A DNA stretch of 64,000 nucleotides, from positions 1-64,000 of the forward strand of contig CAXPDR010000017.1 of NCBI GenBank assembly GCA_964215955.1, read 5' to 3'. Positions within the stretch are counted from its first letter, which is position 1; each line of letters starts with the position of its first letter. This stretch comes from GCA-2706205 sp964215955. GTDB taxonomy: Bacteria > Bdellovibrionota > Bacteriovoracia > Bacteriovoracales > Bacteriovoracaceae. Both the position numbers and the translations under genes were made by a program. A model generated the notes under the pieces. That model was not told the DNA's origin and searched no databases. It worked only from the letters and a program-made list of their open reading frames with translations. Positions 1 through 8,510 of this stretch are shown one piece after another.

Positions 1-26
1 TAATAGTCGACTCCTTCCAGCTCATG

Positions 27-45
27 CTATAACCTCCTGTTATAG
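27..45. repeat. 7-bp perfect dyad at window edge
   Basis: CTATAAC and GTTATAG flank a 5-base spacer (CTCCT), making a perfect dyad. It lies next to the IS-like repeats at 77-119, so it may belong to the same element or be an operator. No gene can be assigned to positions 1-107. Confidence 0.35.
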
Positions 46-76
46 GAGTATTATAACCGACTGATTTATTTAGAAG

Positions 77-119
77 TGTAAACTATGTCTCCGGTATAAT
101 TTGTTAACTATGTCTCAGG
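77..119. repeat. two 18-bp direct repeats, IS-end-like
   Basis: TGTAAACTATGTCTCCGG at 77-94 recurs as TGTTAACTATGTCTCAGG at 102-119, with 2 mismatches and a 25-bp period. Short tandem subterminal repeats of this kind are typical of the ends of IS21-type and related insertion sequences, and the wording resembles such ends, but no transposase gene lies in this window. The second copy supplies the last codons and the TAG stop of the neighbouring minus-strand gene, which suggests that an element ended or recombined here. Confidence 0.4.
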
Positions 120-1838
120 AAGGACAGGCTTTATTTTATTTAAAAACTCTAATCTACTTGAAACACTTTCTGATCTAATTTGCTCTTTTATCTGAAGCTT
201 TAATTCTGGATATTCTATTATCAGGCTTCTTATTTTTTCTACACTTTTTGTTATCTCTGGGCTTGTACCTGTCATGGAATTAAGGTACTCATTAAGATCA
301 AATTTTTCATTTTCTACTATTGTAATAAGCTTATGAATCAGCTCTGTATTCTCTGGTTCTACTAATGTTTGAATTATATTATTTGTATAAAAACCAGCAC
401 CATTGTTTGAAGGAGCGCTTTCTAACAAATGAAGGACAAATTCGTCCCCTAAATGTTTTAGGGGGAGTACACTTAAGGCCATAAGATGATAATTTGATGA
501 GTTCTTATTAACTTTTGCTTCTGGCATTGTTAATTTAATATCTTCTAAGATTTTTAATGAACTCAGGATAACTAAAGATTCGGCTTCAAAGCGATTCTTA
601 GGTGGAAAAATCTTTTCAAACTCATTCCTTAATTGATGAGAGAAATCTTCCTTTGAAATATAGCCTAGTAGCTCTTGAATTCCAAGAGTTTTAACTCTTA
701 AATTTAGGGATGAATCATTTCTTACAATTGTCTCCAAGAAGTTTTTAAAAGCTAGGTTATTTCTTAAAGGATCTAAAGATTCATTAAACGTTTTTTGAAC
801 TAACTTTATTTGATCATCAGAAAAATTTTTAATATTATCTTCTTTTAAAGCCACCCTTATTTTATTCAAAAATTCTGTTATATTGGGAAGTAATTCTATA
901 ACCTTATCTTCTGCGATAATATCTAATATAATATTGACCCGCTCGGATAGCACGATATCTTCATTATTTAAGGCACATATTAAATCGATCAGCTTTCTTT
1001 TTTCAACAATTTTTGGATCATCTAGATTGTTACTTGCAAAAACCCCTGAGCATTGAGTAAAAGCGGTAATTTTAAGAGCTTCTGCTAATAATAAATTATT
1101 TACTGAGTTTGAATCAAAAGCCGATGCCTCTTTAATAACTTTTTTATCCAAATGTAGTTTATAATCATCTATTTTATCTAAATAGTCTTGTAAGAAACTT
1201 TTTACATTCTTTCCAGATGGGCCAACAGAATCAAATCCATAAATGTGTTCAACATTTGAAAATGCCATTCTCATTCTTTGTTTAAAGCTTGTTCCAATTG
1301 TACTGTACCTGGCATTAGCAATTTGTTCTGCTTGATGGGCAGGAATATTTTCTTCAAGTAAGACTTCAATATATTCTTCTCTTGTTCTATGATCTTGTTC
1401 TTTGTCTGCTAAAGTATTACACCCAAAAAGAAAAACTTCTTTGGGGTGATTTAAAAGTCCTGGACAGGAGTTCTCACATGACTTTTTTCCTAACAGCTCA
1501 ATTGGAAGTGAAAGTCCCGATGATCCAAAAAAACTACCAGCAAAATGACCTGAAATAATTAAAATGTCACATTTCACACCACTTTTACATGATCTCTCAA
1601 ACCACTCTGTTGGAAAACGTGAAGATTCTCCTGGGTTCTGATTAGGAAAAAAATTAGTAAGCTCAATAAATTGAAAGTCATTTGGATTGAGTTTACTTTT
1701 AAACGTATTTATTTCTTCTGTTGAGTTAATTGTTACTGAGCAAACTGTCTTCTTTGAGTCAGATAAATTTTCCAAATTAGGCATAGAAAAGACCAAAGGT
1801 GGTATAATTAAGAAAAATAATCCGAAATATTTACTCAT
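108..1838 (-). CDS. Secreted protein with caspase-like His/Cys pair
   Basis: The protein has 576 residues from an ATG at 1838. A TTG further upstream would also be in frame, but AAAGAG lies just before the ATG and a clean signal peptide follows it (hydrophobic residues 5-18), so export is likely. Around residues 90-145 a strand ending in ISGHFAG (H98) and a strand ending in FLFGCNTLA (C140) reproduce the spacing and context of the catalytic His and Cys of clan CD peptidases (caspase, CHAT and gingipain type). Residues beyond about 230 are predicted helical and not recognised. The last three residues and the stop are encoded inside an IS-like repeat, so the C-terminus may be truncated. The peptidase assignment is inference from motif pattern only. 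It could instead be a non-catalytic relative. Confidence 0.6.
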   Translation of the reverse strand: MSKYFGLFFLIIPPLVFSMPNLENLSDSKKTVCSVTINSTEEINTFKSKLNPNDFQFIELTNFFPNQNPGESSRFPTEWFERSCKSGVKCDILIISGHFAGSFFGSSGLSLPIELLGKKSCENSCPGLLNHPKEVFLFGCNTLADKEQDHRTREEYIEVLLEENIPAHQAEQIANARYSTIGTSFKQRMRMAFSNVEHIYGFDSVGPSGKNVKSFLQDYLDKIDDYKLHLDKKVIKEASAFDSNSVNNLLLAEALKITAFTQCSGVFASNNLDDPKIVEKRKLIDLICALNNEDIVLSERVNIILDIIAEDKVIELLPNITEFLNKIRVALKEDNIKNFSDDQIKLVQKTFNESLDPLRNNLAFKNFLETIVRNDSSLNLRVKTLGIQELLGYISKEDFSHQLRNEFEKIFPPKNRFEAESLVILSSLKILEDIKLTMPEAKVNKNSSNYHLMALSVLPLKHLGDEFVLHLLESAPSNNGAGFYTNNIIQTLVEPENTELIHKLITIVENEKFDLNEYLNSMTGTSPEITKSVEKIRSLIIEYPELKLQIKEQIRSESVSSRLEFLNKIKPVLPET

Positions 1839-2039
1839 GTAACTCTTTTCGGATCTCAATATTAAATATTAAATGATTCGTTGATAATGATATTTTTAAC
1901 TCTATTTTGATAAAAAAACTTGGTAGTATAAGGAGCTTATAATATTTAAATAGAGAATGAGAAATTGGATATCTACCTGCTTTTATTTAAATAGTTAAAA
2001 ATATTTAAAAATAATGAAATCCTTTGTTAAGATGAAATA

Positions 2040-2951
2040 ATGAAGGTTAATAAGTATATTTCCAATTTTATTTTCTTTTTTACTACCTTTATGGTTCTTA
2101 CCGCTTGTAATTCTTCGTTGGAAGTTCAGTTTTTAGGGGCAGATGATCTAGAAGATAATATTGAGAGTAAAGTATGCCCTGAGGGATTTATAGAAGTATT
2201 AGGAAATGGAAGCCTTGGTACTCATGATTTTTGTGTCATGAAATATGAGGCTAAAAATGTCGGAGGAAAGGCAGCATCAATTCCTTTAGGAATTCCATGG
2301 GGCATGGTTGATGCAGTATCTGCGCAACAACATTGTGAATCAATAATATCTGAAGGTTATGATGGAGAGTTTACATTAATTTCTAATCCTGAATGGATGA
2401 CCATTTCAAGGGATATTGAACAAAATCCGCAAAATTGGTCCGGTGGATCTGTTGGGTCAGGGCATATACCAAGAGGGCATAGTGATGGAACTCCAGTGGA
2501 TCCAATAGGAATTATGAATTCTTCTGATTTCTACTCAGGGACTAACAATAATGCTTCTGAGTTACCTGGGAATGGATGGGAACAAAAGAGAACACATATC
2601 CTTTCGAATGGTTCTATTATTTGGGACTTTTCGGGAAACTCTTATGAGTGGGTTGATTGGAATCCAGATGATCAGGGATTTACTTTGGGTCCGCAAGATG
2701 AGAAATTCCCTTGGAAGGAACTCTTAGAAAACCCAACTGGTTCCCTCGCATTAGATGATTACAAGCCAATCAATGACAGCTATAATTCAACAAATAGCTT
2801 TGGGAAATGGTTAGGAGGAAGTGGAGGAGCTACACTTAGGGGTGGTACAAGTGATGTTGATGAAGAGGCAGGAGTTTTTAATCTTCTTCTTGCTGTGAAT
2901 AGCTCTTCTACTTCTGTTCATTTTGGTTTTAGATGTGTCTATAGGCCGTAA
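2040..2951 (+). CDS. Lipoprotein with formylglycine-generating-enzyme-like (SUMF1) domain
   Basis: The 303-residue product starts with a lipoprotein signal ending in the lipobox LTAC (Cys about residue 23). The rest has the C-type-lectin-like layout of FGE-sulfatase/SUMF1 domains: an opening CPEGFIEV and DFCVMKYEA, a WDFSGNSYEWVDW core and the terminal GFRCVYRP with LRGGTSD before it. The family includes true formylglycine-generating enzymes and many non-enzymatic, ligand-binding relatives. I do not see the paired active-site cysteines of the aerobic enzyme clearly, so a structural or binding role at the cell envelope is more likely. It stands alone, with about 180 bases of AT-rich sequence upstream and no strong ribosome-binding site. 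Confidence 0.7.
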   Translation: MKVNKYISNFIFFFTTFMVLTACNSSLEVQFLGADDLEDNIESKVCPEGFIEVLGNGSLGTHDFCVMKYEAKNVGGKAASIPLGIPWGMVDAVSAQQHCESIISEGYDGEFTLISNPEWMTISRDIEQNPQNWSGGSVGSGHIPRGHSDGTPVDPIGIMNSSDFYSGTNNNASELPGNGWEQKRTHILSNGSIIWDFSGNSYEWVDWNPDDQGFTLGPQDEKFPWKELLENPTGSLALDDYKPINDSYNSTNSFGKWLGGSGGATLRGGTSDVDEEAGVFNLLLAVNSSSTSVHFGFRCVYRP

Positions 2952-3100
2952 ACTGGTTTTCTAAAAATGAATCGATTAACTTAATCTTGCAGATTGTCTA
3001 GAATAATACATATAAAAATTGCATTGCGTCAAATTTCTTTTCTTATAAATTCCAAACTGTGCTAATGAGGTTTCGAAATTCTACGGTTAAAGGACCACTT

Positions 3101-3883
3101 ATGGAATATTCGGATTTCAATTCTAATTTACCTTTATTATTAGGACTAGTTTCTTTTTTTACTTCCTTTATCTCTGCTTTTATAGGAATGCTAGGGGGGA
3201 GTCTTATGATGTTAGTCTTGCTTGCGTACTTTCCTGCTGACGTCACTTTGCAGGTCTATACAGTTCATATTTTCATCAATTCCTTAATTCATATTACTAA
3301 TATGAAAGAAGACTTTGAGTGGAAAGAAACTAAGCGCTCCCTTCCGGTTATTTTAATTTTAACTATCGTGGGGATCTTTTTCTATAAACCATTACCTCTG
3401 CCAATGCTTAAATTAGGTGTTAGTTGCTTTATTTTCTATGCATTTTATAAATACTTTAGAAAAGGAAATAAGAAAGAAGTTAAAGAGAGTGGTGAAAGTG
3501 TAGGTAAAGATTATATTTGGCTTTCTTTTGCAACTATTATTAATAGTTTAGTTGGTCTATCGGGTCCAGTCTTAGCGATGTATTTCCTGGATAAAGGGTA
3601 TTCAAAGACTAAATTTATTTGTGCGAAGTCTTCTGTAGGGCTTTTACTTAGACTTTCAGCATGTGTGATTTATTATGTTCATGATGGAAATTTAATTACT
3701 AATGAACTTGCTATCTCGTTACTTGTTATGTCAATTGCGAGTTTTCTTGCATGTCGTTTGGCCAAGGAGATATTGAATTTTGTTAGTACAGGAGTTTACA
3801 CAAATTTGGTAAAACTCTCTTTAGGGATAGCCACCGCAAAGTCTTTATTTAGTTCTATTTCGGTTGCTGTTGCGGGGATGTGA
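3101..3883 (+). CDS. TSUP (TauE/SafE) family membrane transporter
   Basis: The 260-residue polytopic membrane protein opens with a hydrophobic segment containing the FISAFIGMLGGSLMM loop typical of the TauE/SafE family. It has a second half-repeat around SLVGLSGPVLAMYFLDKG, giving the two-fold internal symmetry of these exporters of sulfite, sulfonates or other organic anions. The ATG at 3101 is chosen because AAAGGA lies six bases upstream; GTG and ATG codons further upstream (3059, 3065) lack such a site. The substrate cannot be told from sequence. A second TSUP gene lies at 44103-44918 on the other strand. The next gene converges on it with only 10 bases between. Confidence 0.8.
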   Translation: MEYSDFNSNLPLLLGLVSFFTSFISAFIGMLGGSLMMLVLLAYFPADVTLQVYTVHIFINSLIHITNMKEDFEWKETKRSLPVILILTIVGIFFYKPLPLPMLKLGVSCFIFYAFYKYFRKGNKKEVKESGESVGKDYIWLSFATIINSLVGLSGPVLAMYFLDKGYSKTKFICAKSSVGLLLRLSACVIYYVHDGNLITNELAISLLVMSIASFLACRLAKEILNFVSTGVYTNLVKLSLGIATAKSLFSSISVAVAGM

Positions 3884-3893
3884 TTAAGCCAAT

Positions 3894-5087
3894 TTAGCTT
3901 TTTAAAATAGCTTCAATATTTCTTTTTGCATCTTCGATATTTTTCATATCTTCAGAAAGTCTTGAAATATTTTCTGTTATCTTATCTGCATGCTCAACCA
4001 TAGGTAGATGAGGACCATACATTCGTTGGAAAGGTTCTTCTTTTTTTGGCTCTACTATTTTTTCTTTTCGAGGTACTTTATCTTTAATGGTTTTTGGCTT
4101 CTTCTTTAAAGAGCTTGGAACGACTTGGATTTCACCAAAAGTTGGCATCGCCTTCTTCTTGCTTTTAATATGCTTCATTTGATTATTCGATTTTGCATGG
4201 CCAAAGAGTACCTTAATAGAAGGAATGGATATTCCTGCAAAAAGAGTAAGGATTAACCATCCTGCAAAAAAAACAATCTTTCTAAATAAGTGAGCTTTTT
4301 CAGTAATTTCTTTTATGTCTTCAGTTAGAGTTTCAGAAGCCTTAAATTTTTCTTGTTTCTTATAAACCTCAAGTGAATAAATTTTCTCTTGAATCTGGCT
4401 TTTTAAAGTTTCTATTTTTTCCTGGCTCTCAACGACAAGTTTAAAAAACTTTTGATAATTATCTAAAAGTCCAATGAGTTGAGACTTCTTTCTATACCGG
4501 CTTTTGGAGAGTTTTTCTTTCGCCTTATTGATAGTTGATTTTGCCTCATCAAAAATTTCAGCCGATGGAGTAAGGTGGAAATCTTTTTTAAGGTTAGTTA
4601 AAACATAAAATAAAATTTCGTAGTTTTTTTTCAGTTTATTTTTAGTTACGAAATCTTGGTAGGCCTTACCAGCATCATTTAATTCTAATTTGAAACCTTC
4701 TAGTATGAGTGTTCTTTCCGAAATGCTTTCTCTTCTTTTGTTTAATTCTAAAAAAAGTTCTTTGGTATTTATGAAGTCTTTTTCATTGGTGAATCCATTT
4801 TGGTTTGTTTTTAATTTTTTCAAAGCATTTTCAATAGAGCTTTTAAATACTTCATTTGACTCCATATCTGTTAGTTTTAGGAGAAATTGTGAGTGGTGCA
4901 TCTTAACGTTGTTCAAAGCTTCTTGGAAATCTAAAAAATATTTTGAGACAACCTCCTGCTTTGGAGCCAGCTCTTGGGCGTTGTTTTCAATATTATCTTT
5001 AAGATAATCATTAACATAAAATAATCCATAAACCCCTAATAGGAATGTTCCAATAAATAAAAGTGTAACCTTTATTACAAATTTCAT
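3894..5087 (-). CDS. Two-TM protein with periplasmic helical domain and basic cytoplasmic tail
   Basis: I do not recognise the family of this 397-residue protein. A membrane segment at residues 4-26 is followed by about 245 residues rich in K, E and L that look like an antiparallel helical domain, then a second membrane segment near 273-292 and a roughly 105-residue lysine/proline-rich tail ending in a short amphipathic helix. The topology is that of a transmembrane sensor, but no HAMP, receptor signalling or kinase domain follows. It is transcribed divergently from the MotB/MotA-like/FHA operon with a shared 381-base upstream region. A functional link to that operon is therefore possible but inferred only from position. 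Confidence 0.6.
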   Translation of the reverse strand: MKFVIKVTLLFIGTFLLGVYGLFYVNDYLKDNIENNAQELAPKQEVVSKYFLDFQEALNNVKMHHSQFLLKLTDMESNEVFKSSIENALKKLKTNQNGFTNEKDFINTKELFLELNKRRESISERTLILEGFKLELNDAGKAYQDFVTKNKLKKNYEILFYVLTNLKKDFHLTPSAEIFDEAKSTINKAKEKLSKSRYRKKSQLIGLLDNYQKFFKLVVESQEKIETLKSQIQEKIYSLEVYKKQEKFKASETLTEDIKEITEKAHLFRKIVFFAGWLILTLFAGISIPSIKVLFGHAKSNNQMKHIKSKKKAMPTFGEIQVVPSSLKKKPKTIKDKVPRKEKIVEPKKEEPFQRMYGPHLPMVEHADKITENISRLSEDMKNIEDAKRNIEAILKS

Positions 5088-5468
5088 ATTTTGCCCTTAA
5101 ATTTTTTCAGTAAAAACAATTTCGGACGATGGATTGTTTGAATAAAATTAAGACTAACTTAAATAATCAGAATTAAGGACTTATTCTTTAAAAATCTTTG
5201 AATTAAGAACAATTTCGATAAGTTGACACTTTCTGTTAATAAGTAAAGATTTCTTAATTTTTAGTTTCGTTATTAACAGTGAAAACTTTTCTGGTCATTA
5301 CAAAAACCCCAAGTGATTGAAAAGAAGTTTTTCCAGTGATTTTAAAATGTTAGGTTGAAGGTTGAGCTTGCTGGTCTGGTATCTCCTTGTTTTTATTTCC
5401 ATTTTATTAAATAATTATTTTAAACCACCGATGAGCATCATGAAATTCTAGCATAATAGGTGAGTTTT
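5088..5468. other. divergent intergenic region, no gene
   Basis: This AT-rich stretch must hold the promoters for the minus-strand membrane protein and for the plus-strand MotB-like operon. A TTGACA hexamer at 5223-5228 is a possible -35 element but no good -10 sits at the right distance. The short string acaatttcg occurs twice (near 5117 and 5209). No open reading frame or RNA gene is visible. Confidence 0.5.
5233..5279. promoter_or_regulatory. 10-bp perfect inverted repeat in divergent promoter region
   Basis: CTGTTAATAA (5233-5242) and TTATTAACAG (5270-5279) are exact inverse complements separated by 27 bases. They lie directly after the TTGACA hexamer, midway between the divergent genes. 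A two-site operator or a looped regulatory site is plausible. There is no T-tract, so it is not a terminator. Confidence 0.4.
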
Positions 5469-7439
5469 ATGAGCTTTGATTACGATAAAATTAAGAAGAA
5501 GAATGAAACTGGGGAACAATGGGCCAGTTATTCTGACTTATTTATGGTCTTATCCGTAGTATTCTTACTGCTTTATGTTGTTGCATCCTTAAGAACAGGT
5601 ACCCATACACTTCAGCAGCAAATTCAAAACCAAGCTTTAGCTGAAAAAGCTCAAGACTTGGAAAATCAAATTAAGGCATACAATAATCTTAAAGAGAACT
5701 ATTTAGAAAAGTCAGCCTCGCAAAAAGAGCAAGAGATGTACGAACAACTCATGGATAAATTAAGCTTGCTTCAAGACGAAAATAGAGAAGAAGCTTCTGC
5801 ATTGAGAAAGAAGGCGCTAGAAAATGAAAAGAAAGAAATGGCATTGAATCAATACCAGCAAATTATAAGAAATATAATTAATGCTAATGTTCTTTCTAAA
5901 AATAAAATCCAAAGAAAAAATAGAACAATTGCTTCTGCTAAGAAAACAATCGAAGAGCAGGTTGAAACAATTAATATAAAAGACACTGAGATTCTTGAAC
6001 GTGATAAGACAATTGAAGAAAAAGAAACGGAAATTTCAGAGCTGGATGCTGAAGTTGCCATGAAAAAGAAAATTATTGCTGAAAAGAATAATGTTATTGA
6101 AGAAAAGCAAGCCATCTTAAAAGCTAAGCAAAACGAAATTGTGAAGTTGAATAAAGACATTAATGCAAAAAAATCTCAAATCAAAGTCAATGAAAATAAA
6201 ATTGCAAAAATCGATCGTAATTTAAAAGCGCAGATCAAGGCTCTAAAACGTGAGCAAAAGAAAAGAAAAATATCAAAAGCAAACTATTTAAAAAGGATGA
6301 GAGCATTAAAGGCTAAATCGAATAAAGAAATTAAAGCTCTTGCAAACAAAAACAAAACGATTAAAAGTAAGTTATCAAAAGTAAGTAAAGCAGTTAGCCA
6401 AGCCAATGCACAATTAGCCTCGGCAAATAAGACAATAGAAAAGCAACAAAAACAAAAAGAACGGTTAGATCAAGAATTAACAAGTGTTCAGACTCAAAAA
6501 GCTGCCTTAGATGCTGAGTTGGAGAAAGTACAAAATGAAGTTGCTATGACTAAAGCAGAGCTTGAGGCCACTAAACAGCAGTTTGAGCAACAAGTTTCTG
6601 ATCTACAAGGTCAAAAAGATACTTTAGAGGCTCAAAGAAGTAAGCTTGAGAATCAGAAGAATTTGTTATCTTCACAAAAGAATCAACTTAAAAAAATTAA
6701 TCAGAAATTGGCAAAAGTTAACAATAAGCTAGATAAAGAGAAAAAACAGTTAACGGCTGTAACCAAACAATTGGATCAAGAGAAGCAACAACTTGCTAAA
6801 GAAAAATCTCAGCTTAAAAATGAAAAATCTAAGTTATCTAAAGATTTGCGAAAAGCTCAAGAAATACTCAATGCTAAAAAGAAGTTAGCGAAACAAATTA
6901 AAGAGAATTTCAATAAAGCTGGAATCAAAGCAGATGTCGACCCTGGCACGGGTGAAGTTGTCTTAGCTTTTGGTGATAGCTATTTCGACGCTGGTAAAGC
7001 AAGGCTAAAAACAGACATGAGAGATACATTGAATAAGTTTATGCCTATTTATGCTGAGTCTATTTTAAAGGATCCAAAAATTGCAGAAAAGATTAAAGCG
7101 GTCGATATTGTTGGATTTTCTTCACCGACTTATAGAGGAAGGTATGTTAATCCAAACAGTCTAAAACCAGAAGACCGAAAAGCGCTTGAGTATAACACCA
7201 ATCTATCAATTGAAAGAGCAAAGTCTGTTTTTAAACATATTATAGATACTAAAAAATTAAAATATGCACGCCAAAGACAAATTACACCCCTGTTAAAAGT
7301 CTCAGGTCGTTCTTATTTTAGTGGTGCTTTAAAAGGTAGAGCACCTGCGAAGGAAATGAGTAAACAAGAATTTTGTAAGTTATATGATTGTAAAAAAGAA
7401 CAAAGAGTTATTATTAAATTTGAATTAGATCAGAAATAG
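5469..7439 (+). CDS. MotB/OmpA-like stator protein with very long coiled coil
   Basis: The protein has 656 residues. The ATG at 5469 is preferred to the GTG at 5460 because AGGTGAG precedes it by 4 bases. The N-terminus carries one membrane helix (about 24-45) introduced by WASYSDLFMVL, matching the ion-binding Asp context of MotB-type stators (here D23). Residues about 50-475 are an almost uninterrupted heptad coiled coil rich in K, E, Q and A. The C-terminal 170 residues form an OmpA-type peptidoglycan-binding domain, with FGDSYFDAGKARL for the first strand and NLSIERAKSVF for the conserved LS-x-x-RA helix. MotB proteins normally have a short linker, so the roughly 425-residue coil is exceptional. 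The next gene, 14 bases downstream, encodes the matching MotA/TolQ-like partner. Confidence 0.85.
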   Translation: MSFDYDKIKKKNETGEQWASYSDLFMVLSVVFLLLYVVASLRTGTHTLQQQIQNQALAEKAQDLENQIKAYNNLKENYLEKSASQKEQEMYEQLMDKLSLLQDENREEASALRKKALENEKKEMALNQYQQIIRNIINANVLSKNKIQRKNRTIASAKKTIEEQVETINIKDTEILERDKTIEEKETEISELDAEVAMKKKIIAEKNNVIEEKQAILKAKQNEIVKLNKDINAKKSQIKVNENKIAKIDRNLKAQIKALKREQKKRKISKANYLKRMRALKAKSNKEIKALANKNKTIKSKLSKVSKAVSQANAQLASANKTIEKQQKQKERLDQELTSVQTQKAALDAELEKVQNEVAMTKAELEATKQQFEQQVSDLQGQKDTLEAQRSKLENQKNLLSSQKNQLKKINQKLAKVNNKLDKEKKQLTAVTKQLDQEKQQLAKEKSQLKNEKSKLSKDLRKAQEILNAKKKLAKQIKENFNKAGIKADVDPGTGEVVLAFGDSYFDAGKARLKTDMRDTLNKFMPIYAESILKDPKIAEKIKAVDIVGFSSPTYRGRYVNPNSLKPEDRKALEYNTNLSIERAKSVFKHIIDTKKLKYARQRQITPLLKVSGRSYFSGALKGRAPAKEMSKQEFCKLYDCKKEQRVIIKFELDQK

Positions 7440-7453
7440 GATTGGAGTAAATT

Positions 7454-8503
7454 ATGTTTTCTCAAGAATCAATTACAGGTTTTATAAATTTTCTTACGGA
7501 AGATTTATCCACTTATCTTTTGCCTCTTATGCTTTTCACATTTTGTGTGGGGGTGGTTTTAAGGGCCCTTGTTCATTATACTGCAACAAGAGAATTGTGG
7601 TTCGCAAAAGAATTTTACAAAAGAGCACATGACTTTTTAGAGGCTAAAACCGATGGAGATAATGATTTAAGTTTTTTTGTATCTATGAAGTATAATCTTG
7701 AAAAAACATACTATGAACTTTTTGTTGTTAGGGCCTATATGAAGCGAAGAAACCCTGATTATGTTTTGGACTTTACTGATAGAGCCTTTTTGATACAACA
7801 AGGAAGTGCTAGGTTGGTAAAAGAATCATTAAGACAAATTAAGCATTTAAGATATAATAAAGAAAGACCTAAGTTCATTGAACTGACAAAAAATGTTTTT
7901 GATAATAATCCATGTTTTAAAAAGGTTTTGGGTTTTATTCCGGTTCAAGCAACTCATGACTTTTTAAATATCCTTCCTGGTATATTTATTATTGGTGGTA
8001 TTTTTGGGACATTTCTTGGAATTATGGCCGCACTACCTGAACTAGGTAATATGAAACTTGAAGATGTTGAGGGTGCAAAGGCCATAATGGATAGTTTCTT
8101 AAAAAGTATCTCCTTTTCAATGAGTACTTCAATTATAGGTATTATTGTATCTGTGGCCATGACATTTTTAAATACATTGTTTGATCCGGAAAAAGTATTC
8201 CTTAAAACTATAAATAAATATGAAAACTCTATGGAATTACTTTGGGATGCTTGCGATAACAACGTACTACCAAAAGATATTCCAGGCTTTGATGAGCATA
8301 GAGATCCAATTGAAGCATTAGCAGAAGACGCCATTGAGAGCCAAATTTCAAAGGGTCTTGGGTTAACAGCTGGGAAAATGAATATCGCTCCATTTATGTC
8401 AAAATCAAAAAAGGCTGAGGCTGAAGTTGATATGACTAGTGAGCTTGTAGACAAAGATGTTGAAACTGAGCAAGTTGAGGAAGAGGAGAAAAAAGCTTCT
8501 TAA
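7454..8503 (+). CDS. MotA/TolQ/ExbB-like ion channel subunit
   Basis: The 349-residue protein has three membrane helices (about 16-38, 174-195 and 217-240), as in TolQ, ExbB and ZorA. A cytoplasmic block of about 130 residues lies between the first two, and an acidic tail of about 105 residues ends in a run of glutamates. The diagnostic helices read GGIFGTFLGIMAAL and SISFSMSTSIIGIIV, the Thr/Ser-lined pore segments of the family. GGAGTAAATT precedes the ATG. Its partner is the upstream MotB/OmpA-like protein, so the two should form an ion-driven complex in the inner membrane using proton- or sodium-motive force. What the motor moves is unknown. It is not a flagellar MotA by topology, and no tonB, tolR or Zorya C, D or E genes are nearby. 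Confidence 0.85.
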   Translation: MFSQESITGFINFLTEDLSTYLLPLMLFTFCVGVVLRALVHYTATRELWFAKEFYKRAHDFLEAKTDGDNDLSFFVSMKYNLEKTYYELFVVRAYMKRRNPDYVLDFTDRAFLIQQGSARLVKESLRQIKHLRYNKERPKFIELTKNVFDNNPCFKKVLGFIPVQATHDFLNILPGIFIIGGIFGTFLGIMAALPELGNMKLEDVEGAKAIMDSFLKSISFSMSTSIIGIIVSVAMTFLNTLFDPEKVFLKTINKYENSMELLWDACDNNVLPKDIPGFDEHRDPIEALAEDAIESQISKGLGLTAGKMNIAPFMSKSKKAEAEVDMTSELVDKDVETEQVEEEEKKAS

Positions 8504-8510
8504 TTAATTT

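Noticed and set aside
5849..6160. Ser/Phe-rich antisense reading frames inside the long coiled-coil genes (also near 9530 and 10718)
   Set aside because: They mirror the Lys/Glu-rich codons of the real genes on the other strand and have no ribosome-binding site.
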